Source of the DNA: Armillaria gallica
Taxonomy: Eukaryota > Basidiomycota > Agaricomycetes > Agaricales > Physalacriaceae
Length of the DNA stretch: 64,000 nt
NCBI GenBank assembly: GCA_037576215.1
Contig: JBANDB010000006.1
Location: forward strand, 5,332,001-5,396,000
Direction: 5' to 3'
Below are positions 55,555 through 64,000 of this stretch, piece after piece (positions within the stretch are counted from its first letter, which is position 1; each line of letters starts with the position of its first letter). The notes below the pieces were generated by a model. That model searched no databases and had not been told where the DNA came from. It worked only from the letters and a program-made list of their open reading frames with translations. The translations under genes and the position numbers were made by a program.

Positions 55555-57170
55555 TATTGTAGATTTTGAGCCAATATGGCTATGGTGACTTCGATCTAAG
55601 AGTCAGCCGTGTTGTAATTCTCGTCCAAGTTTACGTACCTTCTACTTCATTCCCAAAGATTCGCAGTGTTGGAAGCCACGATTACGACAGCTCAGTCTAT
55701 GGACACTTGGCGTTGCAAGCATGCCATACAGGGAGACGGTCACCAATCTACGTACATGCTGGAGTTTCCGAAGTACGAGGCCTAGCGAAGAGTGTCGTAG
55801 CATTGAATGCAAGAGTCGTAAATTTAATGGCACATATTGGTTTTGTTTGTGGGTGACTGGTGCTCGAAGCAAGAGAATAAAAAGGCGTCGCCTTGCTCAT
55901 AGTGGTAAGAGCAAGGAAGCAATTGTCGATCCGGAATTGATCTCCGACCATCATCTCTCTATCGCCATTACCTCCATCCCGATGTCTTGCCTGCCTCCCA
56001 TTGATATCGTTCGAGTCGCTATATACAAAATACAAAATATTCAAAGGGTCTCTTACTAGGATTGCTCTTTTTACGAAAGGTCATAAGGTGCTTGAGCTGG
56101 ATATCGATACCGAGCTTCAACTAACGGATTTACGTTTCTCCTCAAAGGAATATTCGGTCTCATCCAGCGTAGCAAGAAATCTCAACGATGATTTCATGTG
56201 AGGAGGTCAACAAGAATAACCCGAAGACGGGCACAACGCCAGCGCTCCGATCGGACGCAGCCGCGCAAGTTCATGTCCGTCTCCTCTACAAGGCAGGCAG
56301 CTAGTAAAATGAGGCGGAGAACGAGGGTAGCCATCTTGCAAGCTCAAGCTCTATGTCCTCGCACTGTTCATCGTTTTCCTGGGTCCGGTGGCAAGACTAG
56401 CAATCCCTACATCAGAGGCGAACTTTTTTGTTCCCCACGAGTCACTGATTTTTCAATGAGTCAGAGACTATTGCTGCCTCGTTGAGATGAAGCACTGAAA
56501 ACGATAAACACAAAGTATGCAACATGCATATAAATAGCCAGACTTCTCTCCTCACTCATCTTCCTGACTTTCAGCGATGGTAATGCGAACATCCGGCACG
56601 AATAGAAGATTGAAACGATCGCTACTGATAGTATTCGGCGCACTCTGTGCTGTAAAACACGGGCTTCTCGGGGCCCACAGTGTTCCCCGATACTGAGTAA
56701 ATGCGTGACTCATTCTTCACATCTTCGCCGTCGGAGGCCCTTAGTGCGACGCGTGTCCAGCTCCGAGCGGCACAGGATTATCGAGGGACGTAAGTATTTA
56801 TGGCATGTGCGAGTCACCAAGGAGCCTGGAATGTTGGCTTGATCAATAGGAATTGAAGATGAAGGCCAGTTGCGATAGATTCGATACTTCGGTTCCATAG
56901 CTAAACCGTTTTCGCTCGCAGTAAGCTTTGGTTTCAAGTCTCTCAGCTCATATGGTGTCCGTCCCGTGTCTGCACTCTTTCGTCGTACTTGCATGTACTT
57001 CTCCCGAAGACCTTTCTTCGGCAAGCGTGGAAGAGCATGAATAATCACTGCGAAAGTTCCCTCCTTGGCATGACGCGCGTCCGTGAGCCGATAAATAGGA
57101 TTGCTGTCCCGAAAACAAGGGCATTCGTCACAATGCTGATAGCTCGGCCGTTCTTTATCGGGACGCTATG
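55555..57170. repeat. Spacer modules M, N and O (copy 5, unit C)
   Basis: The whole run aligns with 25.69-27.50 kb in the same order. It includes the plus-strand LELDIDTELQLTDLRFSSKE block at 56090-56150 and the TATA-like GCATATAAATAGCC near 56526. The O part reads VFGTAILFIGSRTRVMPR on the minus strand. With SDR9 and SDR10 it forms the best-preserved unit together with unit A. Confidence 0.75.
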
Positions 57171-57518
57171 CCGACACCACCACTGTCATCATGCTCCCTT
57201 GCTAACGGAATCCAGCCCACGGAGTAACGCGACGATGGACTGATAGGAAACGACGATGAAGGTGAGCTGCGAGAGAATTACACTTCACACACTTACTCAG
57301 CTCAATGTTATCCAGTTTCCATGTCAACGTGGCTGAGCCGCCCCTTGAACTCTTTTCGCCAGGCCAAATGACTGCGGAAGGGTCTTTCTTCGCGCGAGAA
57401 TAGGTGGTATGGGAGAACATGGACAAGGCCGGTCTCTGGGAATGTCAAATCAGCGAATATTGCCGATAACTGAGTAAGGCCCGAGGATTACGGCCAGTAC
57501 TTCAGTCGCAATGGGCTC

Positions 57519-57645
57519 GGACCATAACCACCATTCATACTAATCATCGCCATAATCGTATAACTTTAAGCGACGCCATCGGAGGCGCTTATACGGTTAT
57601 GGTCAGTTCCGATTATTCCAACGATTATGGTCCTCATAATCGTTG
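57519..57645. repeat. Nested palindromes upstream of SDR10
   Basis: CAACGATTATG (57619-57629) and CATAATCGTTG (57635-57645) pair perfectly around 5 nt. CCATAATCGTATAA (57550-57563) pairs with 57589-57602 with one mismatch around an inner AAGCG/CGCTT pair. GGACCATAA (57519-57527) is complementary to 57625-57633. The cluster ends about 85 bp before the SDR10 start codon, so it lies in its promoter region. Confidence 0.8.
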
Positions 57646-57730
57646 CCGTAATTGTCTACTCTGACTACCGCTGCTGTATTAAAAGGGACCTTTTCAAGAG
57701 CTCGTTCTAAACGTTCAGCATTCCCCAAAA

Positions 57731-58823
57731 ATGGCAGATCTCAACATGGGTACAGTGATGTCGTTATCGGGGCGAGTAGCTTTGGTTACAGGCGGAGGGA
57801 CGGGAATGTATGTTTCCCAACTTTCGTTTGCAACTCGTGGTTGTCTCATTGACAGAGGATTCAACATTGCTAAAACTTCTGCTGCAAACGGAGCAAAAGT
57901 ATACATCACTGGCCGAAGGTTGGATGTCCTAGAGAAAACTGCTGCGTCAGTTACAGGCATCCCAGGGTCCCTTATTCCGTCCGTTATTGCCCTTCCTCAC
58001 GCGGATCCATTGCTTACACAGACACGGGCTCCAGATGGACGTGACAGACGAAGATGTCAAGGCGGGCGCCAAGCACATCGATTCGACCGACGGCAAGCTC
58101 GATGTCCTCGTTAACAAGTTCGTCTATCGTCACTTCAATTCTCCTACACCGTGTACCGGTACTTTTACAGTGCTGGAATAGCCGGCTCCCTCCGTGACCC
58201 AGACTTAAATGCAAAACAGGCCGCGGCATCAGATCCTCTCGAACCCGAGACGGTACAGAACTGGGTCGACATCTTCGCGCTCAACACCATCGCCCCATTC
58301 TTCGTCGTCCGTGCGTTCCAATCCCTCCTTATCAAAGGAGCGCATTCCCGTCCCCAAGGCACCTCAAGCGTCATCAACATCAGCAGCGTTGCAGCCAAAA
58401 TTAGCACCCCGGGACCCGGAACATGTGTATGTGCTGTTATTCCTTCTAGGATTGAGCTAACTTGACGCGATCAGATGGCCTACAGTGTGACGAAAGCAGC
58501 CTTGGACAAGCTCACCCTTGTTCTCGACACGAGTTTTGCTGGGAGAGGTATCCCGATTTGGGTGAATGCACTGCAGCCTGGCGCGTTTGCGTCGCAAATG
58601 GTCGGTCCTGAGGTTTTGGTGGCGATCAAGACAGACATACCTGGGGTTCCCGCGAGGCGACATGGAACGTGAGTTGTGCTCGATATCTGAATGAAATTAA
58701 CTATTGATTCAAGGATGTAGTGAGGCAGAGATTGGGACGGCGGCCACCTATTTGGCAGTGTCAGATTATACAAACGGAGCGCTCTTGAGCATTGAGGGTG
58801 GAGTATCTCTAGTAAACCCTTGA
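57731..58823 (+). CDS. Short-chain dehydrogenase/reductase (SDR10), intact
   Basis: Exons 57731-57807, 57856-57978, 58022-58117, 58171-58426, 58475-58668 and 58721-58823 join in frame to 282 residues. TGGGTGIG spans intron 1, VNNAG spans intron 3, INISSVA follows, and the catalytic Y-S-V-T-K opens exon 5. The stretch before the end of exon 5 is five codons shorter than in SDR5 (KTDIPGVPARRHGT). It is the most diverged of the intact copies (QPGAFASQMVG) and may have a different substrate. Exon 3 begins a few bases earlier than in the other copies. It is the plus member of unit C. Confidence 0.9.
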
Positions 58824-59244
58824 ATGTTTAATAATTCAGATGCAATACGTCCAGAACCTGAGGGATACTCTACTAGGGACTTGTTCCATAGACATGTCTT
58901 CGTAGGATTGTACAGAATCTTGTCCGGACTATCAAACTAGCTCAAGTTGCGTAATGTGCTTGTTTTTGAGCCCCTCGGAAGATGTCGCAGCGAAAAGGAT
59001 ATGGAGTTGTGCCCTACATGGTAGCTCGGTGAATCTCACCATCTAAGGACTCTCGGTCCCGCGTTAGTATCTCTCAAACCGCAGAGATTGGAGAGAGCAG
59101 GGAATGTTCAAAGAATCATGCTACATATCGATGACAACGCACTATGACTATTCTTTCATGGGGCACAGTTAGCCTACCGGTGAAGCCTAACAGCACTGCA
59201 GATTAGTCTCTCCCCATGGGGTTTATTTCTGATGCGCCTACAGA

Positions 59245-59460
59245 AACCAGATGGATGTCACAGCATCAAGGCCGGGACCAAGGGCAGTGAAGCAATCGAC
59301 CACAAGCTCGATATCCTCGTAAGCAAGTTCGTTCATGCTACTTTCGGTTCCTTCGTCCATACATTAATCTCTTCGTATTGCCAGATTTGCTGCCTTGCTA
59401 CCCAGACTTTATTAAGAAGAAATACACTGCTGAAGATTCTTTCGAACACAGGGAACATCG
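59245..59460 (+). pseudogene. SDR11 remnant
   Basis: QMDVT, then IKAGTK-like and HKLDILVSK pieces of exon 3, and a CYPDFIKKKYTAED-like start of exon 4 can be recognised, with the intron between them. Codons are lost at the MDVTDEESVKAG block and the rest of the gene is absent. Confidence 0.7.
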
Positions 59461-60197
59461 CTGCTACACCTGCCGGAACTGAACTTGCAATCCTCACCTT
59501 CTCTCCGTCAGCAGGCTGAGAAATCGTGGTATCTTCGGTAATCGAACATCGACCAGGATCTATCGGAGATCCTTTGATAACATTTACGACTCCGAGCTAT
59601 ATGTAGTTCGCTTTGGTGAGTATTAATGGAGGGAAGCATGGATGGGATACAAGTGTCGATATTATACAAAGTGCGTATTCACATTATCCTTGGATTTGAA
59701 TGCTTTAAACTAATAAAGTAACATCACAGCAGAGGAAGGAGTTGCCATAGCCGTCGACGTTACTTCTGTCTCTGCGCTCTCGCTGCTCGGCAGAAACGCG
59801 TCCGTCACTTGCACATGATTCTACTCCTGGTTCTTTTCGCATTCGACCTTCTATCTTGTTTTTATAAGTCTGCGAATGGCAAAATTGAACGACACGCGTG
59901 AAATTTTCCTGCCTCATTCTTCTCTGTGGGTGACAATAAGTCCCCCAGCAAGCAATGTCGACCATCTCTCTGAAAGCACCTCGTCGTCAAACCCCATAGG
60001 TTCCGGCCCGAGCATCACCTCCTCTAACAGCGCGCAAGGTCTGCCGTTCGATGAATAAATATCCGTTATCCTCCGGGACTCGATAACGTCCACAAGGCAG
60101 CCCAAATCCCCAGCGGAGATACGACCGGCGTGTGATATTCTCAAAAAACGGAGACGCGGAGCTACTGCATCTTGCCCTGAAATGTATACCAGGCTAT
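59461..60197. other. Intergenic, no gene recognised
   Basis: No supported gene lies between the SDR11 remnant and the chromovirus LTR. Confidence 0.5.
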
Positions 60198-60390
60198 TGA
60201 GCCACCGACCAGGTAGTCTCGTCTTTGAGTCGGTGGGAATAGATAACCCATTTAGTTTGGGAGCTCTACTGTTGAGAATAGGCGTAGTATAGACAATGTA
60301 CGAGCTAAGTATAACTCGAATAAAGCCTACAATACTAGAGTAGCGAGGAGAGTTGTAAGTCCAATTTACCTACGAAGGAACCCGAGTAGA

Positions 60391-60416
60391 TCTAGCAAGC
60401 GCTAGGCGTAGCTAGA
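60391..60416. repeat. LTR hairpin 1 with conserved loop
   Basis: TCTAGC (60391-60396) pairs with GCTAGA (60411-60416) around the loop AAGCGCTAGGCGTA, in plus-strand reading. Confidence 0.85.
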
Positions 60417-60420
60417 AATG

Positions 60421-60446
60421 TCCAAAAAGCGCTAGGCGTAATTGGA
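60421..60446. repeat. LTR hairpin 2 with conserved loop
   Basis: TCCAA (60421-60425) pairs with TTGGA (60442-60446), with one A-A mismatch next to the same 14-nt loop at 60427-60440. Confidence 0.8.
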
Positions 60447-60455
60447 TAGTGGTTT

Positions 60456-60483
60456 GTTCGACAAGCGCTAGGCGTAGTCGAAC
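60456..60483. repeat. LTR hairpin 3 with conserved loop
   Basis: GTTCGAC (60456-60462) pairs perfectly with GTCGAAC (60477-60483) around the same 14-nt loop at 60463-60476. Confidence 0.85.
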
Positions 60484-60707
60484 TTAATCACTCAGGTTCA
60501 CACGAAGTAGTGGAGATAAAGGTAGTAAATTCAGATGCCCTTTGGGGCGCATCGATACAGGAGATATATACTAGCTACTTCGTCTAGAATCTTCTAGCTA
60601 AGACAGGAAATTTGGAGGTATCGAGAAATTTCTATAACTGCGTAGAAAGAGAAAGAAACTAAAGGAAGTGGAGGCTTACTCATACTACTTAGTCATTATC
60701 CATAACA

Positions 60708-60722
60708 GAGCCCCCCCAGTCG
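60708..60722 (-). other. Polypurine tract of the chromovirus
   Basis: On the element strand the sequence is ACTGGGGGGGCTC, immediately before the LTR start. It lies about 155 bp after the pol stop codon. Confidence 0.6.
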
Positions 60723-60876
60723 ACACTTGCTTGTGAAGAAGGAAAGAAGGAAAGAAAAGGAAACAGTATATGTAGAAAATGTAGGTAGAAATTTCGTGAA
60801 CGTGTTTTAAGTTTTTCGGGGCGGGAACGCGACAAATTTGAGATTGAACAATGAAGGACGCGACGTGGGACCTTCG

Positions 60877-63800
60877 CTACACGCTGATGTGTGACTTGAC
60901 CCAAGTTTCCAGAATATGTGGCGCGTTCCTTAGTTCTTCCTTTGTTTTCCATTCATCTTCATTTTCGGGAAGTCCGGTCCATCGGACTCGGTATTTCTTG
61001 ACTCGTCTATGCCTTCCGGAAACCTTAAACATCCTTTCATCCACTATTTTCTCGACCTCCATTTCTGGTAGTTGTTCGAAGTCGGCCCTCACCATTCTCT
61101 TGATTGGCCGAGTCCCAAATTCAGCAGGTGAAGCAGTGTACCTCTCTAGATGCGCAATATTTAAAATAGGATGGATGCCATATGACGCTGGTAGTCTTAG
61201 TTGGTAAGTGACCGGACTAAGTTTGCGTATAATTTCGAATGGACCGTCGTAGCGCATGAGAAGCTTTTTGCCTCGTCCTCGTACCTCCTTGAGTAGCTCC
61301 AGAGAGTGGGGATTCAATACAACGAGATCTCCTTCCTCAAATTCGGAAATCAATCTGCCTTGGTTGTAATACTTCTGCTGATAGGCTTGACTTAATTTCA
61401 AAGCCTCCTTGGCTCGAGTTCTTGCAGCTTCGAATTGTTCAGCCATATCCACCGCCTTGTCATTCTCGTGTGATAAATGCATTTTATCAGCTGGTCCTCC
61501 TTCTCCCACTGTATCTCCTAAAGGTCTAGGAATATATTCGGGCATAGTAAGCATGGAGGAATCTGTCACCGGTGTAAATCCGAACAATAGATATGCAGGA
61601 GCGTAACCAGTACTACTGTGTGGCATAGAATTGTAAGACAAAGCAAGGCCGTCAAGGTACCGGTGCCAATCATCTCTTTCCGGACCGATGTATGCGCGTA
61701 GTGCGATTTCCAACCCTTGATTCAGGATTTCCGTTTGCCCATCGGCCTGAGGATGATGGGCCGTAGTCAGTGCTCGCTTCATGCCCATAAGTTTGCATAA
61801 CTCCTTCCAGAAACTATGCCTCCATCGAGAATCTCGGTCTGTTATAACTTGAGAGGGAATACCAAACTTTGAAACAACGTTCTGAAAGAATAGGCGCGCC
61901 GTATCATCTTCTGAGATAGTTGTGGAACATGGTATGAAGATTCCGTACTTAGTGAGCTTATCTACTATGACAAGAATGTTGTCATAACCTTCGGAATTTG
62001 GAAGTTCAGGAATAAAATCTATGGATACCACTTCGAATGGTCGAGTTGGAATAGGAATTGGTTGAAGAAGTCCAACAGGTCCGTGCCTTCGAGGTTTGGA
62101 TTTTTGACAGATGTCACAAGTACTGACATACTTCTTAAGGTCTCGAGACATCCCTGGCCAATAATGAGTAGCGGCTAGACGATTATAACATTTGTGGTAT
62201 CCTCCATGAGCCGATTCGGTGAAAGTATTGTGAATCTGATCCATAACTTGAACACGGAGAGTTTGCGGAACGCACAGCCTACTATTACCATTGCTATCCT
62301 CGAAATAGAATAATCCTTCACTGGAGTAAAAGTATTGGGGGTACAAAGGCGTGCTATTCGATTTGGGATCCTGCAAGGACTTCAGGACATTTGAAAAATG
62401 GGGATCCTCTAGGTACGCCTTTCGCCATACCTCAAGCTCATCTGCGGATAATCCTACTAGCAGTGAATGCGAATGAGCAGTGGTGAGATGAGTCATTGCG
62501 ACGATGTCATCTCCATGAAGGATAGGGATGTCGCCAATGTCAAAACTCAAATCCTTGTTAGTCAATTCGTTTGAAGCAACAAATTTCGATCCTACAGAGA
62601 GTAATCGCTCCTCGAAGCGTTCTCCTAACTCCTGAAACATATTCTTCAGGGGATCTTCTTCTTCGCCAGATTTTGTGAGATCTACCGAAGTTGTAGCATC
62701 AGAAACGGGACCATCCTGAGGAGGAAGGCGACGCCTTAGTCGTGATATGGGGTCTACGTTGGAATGTACACGTCCAGCTCGATGTATGATACGGAGATTC
62801 GGATATGCAGCGAATACGGTGCCCCAGGTGAGCAGACGGCGGTTGACGTTCTGGAAAGTGCGACTCCAGGTTAAGGCTGCGTGATCTGTAATGGCTAGAA
62901 TCTTCTCACCTTCGATGTAAGGTTGAAATTTAATGAGGGCTTCCTTCAGCGCCAGTGCTTCTCGTTCCGTGGGTGAATAATTCCGTTCTGCAGATTTCAG
63001 TACACGAGACCAATAGCAAACAACTCGCTCTACCTGTACAATGGTATCTTCGAATGTTACTCCCCATCCTGAATTGTCTGGGACATCGTTGAACTCCTTG
63101 GAAATTCGAGGAACTAGTTGAGGGACGGGTTCCCCCTTTTCGAAGGCGTTCTTGAGCCGTTCATAAGTGCGAGTTCCTTTCAAGTCACGAATAGCTATGG
63201 GTTGCACTTGCTGCAAGATGCCAGCCAAACCGTAGTCGCAAGCATCTGTATAGACTCTATAGGGAAGTCCACGGGTAGAGTACCCTCGTACGGGTGCATT
63301 AGACAGAACCTGTTTGCATAATTTGAAGGCTTCGTCGTGTAAATTGGTCCAGTTCCACGGTGTTCCTTTCTTTAGGAGCTGGAATAGTGGATGAGCAATC
63401 CAAGCGTAAAAAGGGACATACGCTGAAAAGTAAACCATCATACCTAGAAACGTTTGTAACTCACTTACGTTCCGTGGTGTTTCTAGCATGAGAATAGCTT
63501 CAACCTTTTCGTGATGAGTGGACATTCCCAATCGAGAGACCTTTTGTCCCAAAAGAAGGAGAGATTGGAATGCGAAATGGCATTTTGGTAGTGAAAGAGT
63601 AATACCGGAGGCTGTGATGGCTTGTAGAACTCGGTCGATGTGTGAGAGATGATCATCAAATGAAAGTGAGAAAATGACAATGTCATCAATGTATACTAAA
63701 GCGAAAATCCATAGATACGGGGCGAGTACGTTTTGCATGACACGTTGAAAAACGCTGGGCCCATTCCGGTAGCCAAAAGGCATCCGTGTGAATTGCCAGA

Positions 63801-64000
63801 GACCTCGGTGGCAACGGAAAGCCAAATTCTCTCGTGAGTTTTCATGGACAATTAACTGGGTGAAACCAGAAAGAGCGTCGAGTGTTGTTAGCCATTGAGA
63901 TCCACTCAGGGCCTGCATAATATCGTCCTGCTTTGGTAATGGAAATTCGTCTGGGATGACTACTGCATTCAGTTTCCTATAGTCGATAACCATTCGGGGT
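60877..64000 (-). mobile_element. Chromovirus (Ty3/Gypsy) pol, 3' part, open at window edge
   Basis: An uninterrupted frame of more than 1,030 codons ends at 60877 and is cut by the window edge. Domains in order: reverse transcriptase (DYRKLNAVV, the MPFGYRNGPSVFQ block, active site VYIDDIVIF); RNase H (YTDACDYGLAG, then ITDHAALTW); integrase zinc finger with two histidines and CDICQ; integrase core with the D-D-E residues in SIDFIPE, ITDRDS and a TEILNQG segment; and a C-terminal chromodomain (KYRVRWTGLPENEDEW), which marks it as a chromovirus. The chromodomain usually steers insertion to modified histones. Gag, protease and the 5' LTR are outside. The intact frame suggests recent activity. 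Confidence 0.95.

Larger units (their letters stand above)
60198..60707 (-). repeat. 3' LTR of the chromovirus
   Basis: On the minus strand the LTR starts TGTTATGGAT at 60707, right after a G-rich purine tract. Its far end is placed at the TGAGCC at 60198 (CA on the element strand); that border is uncertain because the other LTR is outside the window. A TATATATC-like box lies at about 60563-60571 on the element strand. Three conserved-loop hairpins follow it. Confidence 0.55.

Noticed and set aside
60391..60483. Short repeats with similar spacing, as in a CRISPR array
   Set aside because: There are only three copies of 14 nt, the unique parts are complementary stems and not spacers, and the context is a eukaryotic LTR.

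Overview
The window reads as nuclear DNA of a filamentous fungus, most likely an agaricomycete basidiomycete. The genes carry many short GT-AG introns of about 45-60 bp. The families are typical of that group: HET-domain proteins, F-box/LRR proteins, UNC93-like transporters, multi-exon P450s, a trichodiene-synthase-like terpene cyclase and chromoviruses. No species can be named from the sequence alone. The window is an accessory, repeat-ridden region. Few genes look intact and many are relics.

Layout. 1-6.4 kb: the 3' end of an LTR retroelement (LTR 644-1120) sits against a decayed hAT transposase (1121-4841), which also holds a solo LTR with a perfect 5-bp target duplication. Inverted repeats and hairpins follow. 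6.4-9.5 kb: a tRNA-like pol III unit, a truncated SDR and a TatD relic. 10.5-16 kb: two near-identical F-box genes from a tandem duplication. 16.4-18.1 kb: an UNC93-like pseudogene. 19-29.9 kb: three intact SDR genes, several SDR fragments and a small cysteine-rich secreted protein. 30.1-32.4 kb: an apparently complete P450. 34.7-35.9 kb: a terpene synthase with one frameshift. 36.1-39.2 kb: a decayed copy of the SDR unit. 40.4-42.9 kb: a HET-domain pseudogene. 44.4-46.4 kb: a second P450 with one early stop. 50.8-52.9 kb: an internally deleted LINE. 53-59.5 kb: another SDR unit with two intact SDRs. 60.2-64 kb: the 3' part of a chromovirus, running off the window.

The organising feature is one SDR family. 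It has five intact genes with the same six-exon structure and at least eight pseudogenes or fragments. Three times it occurs as a unit: a minus-strand SDR, a shared spacer module of about 1.2-2.5 kb, then a plus-strand SDR transcribed away from it (about 23.5-28.75, 36.15-39.15 and 53.3-58.8 kb). The SDRs surround a sesquiterpene-cyclase-like gene and two P450s. This is what a decaying or actively rearranging terpenoid biosynthetic cluster would look like: cyclisation by the synthase, hydroxylation by the P450s, oxidoreduction by the SDRs. The cluster reading is inference; the gene families are read from motifs.

The most unusual non-coding signal is in the LTRs. The chromovirus LTR has three hairpins with the same 14-nt loop but different, self-complementary stems. 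The two LTRs at the left edge show the same design with a different conserved core.
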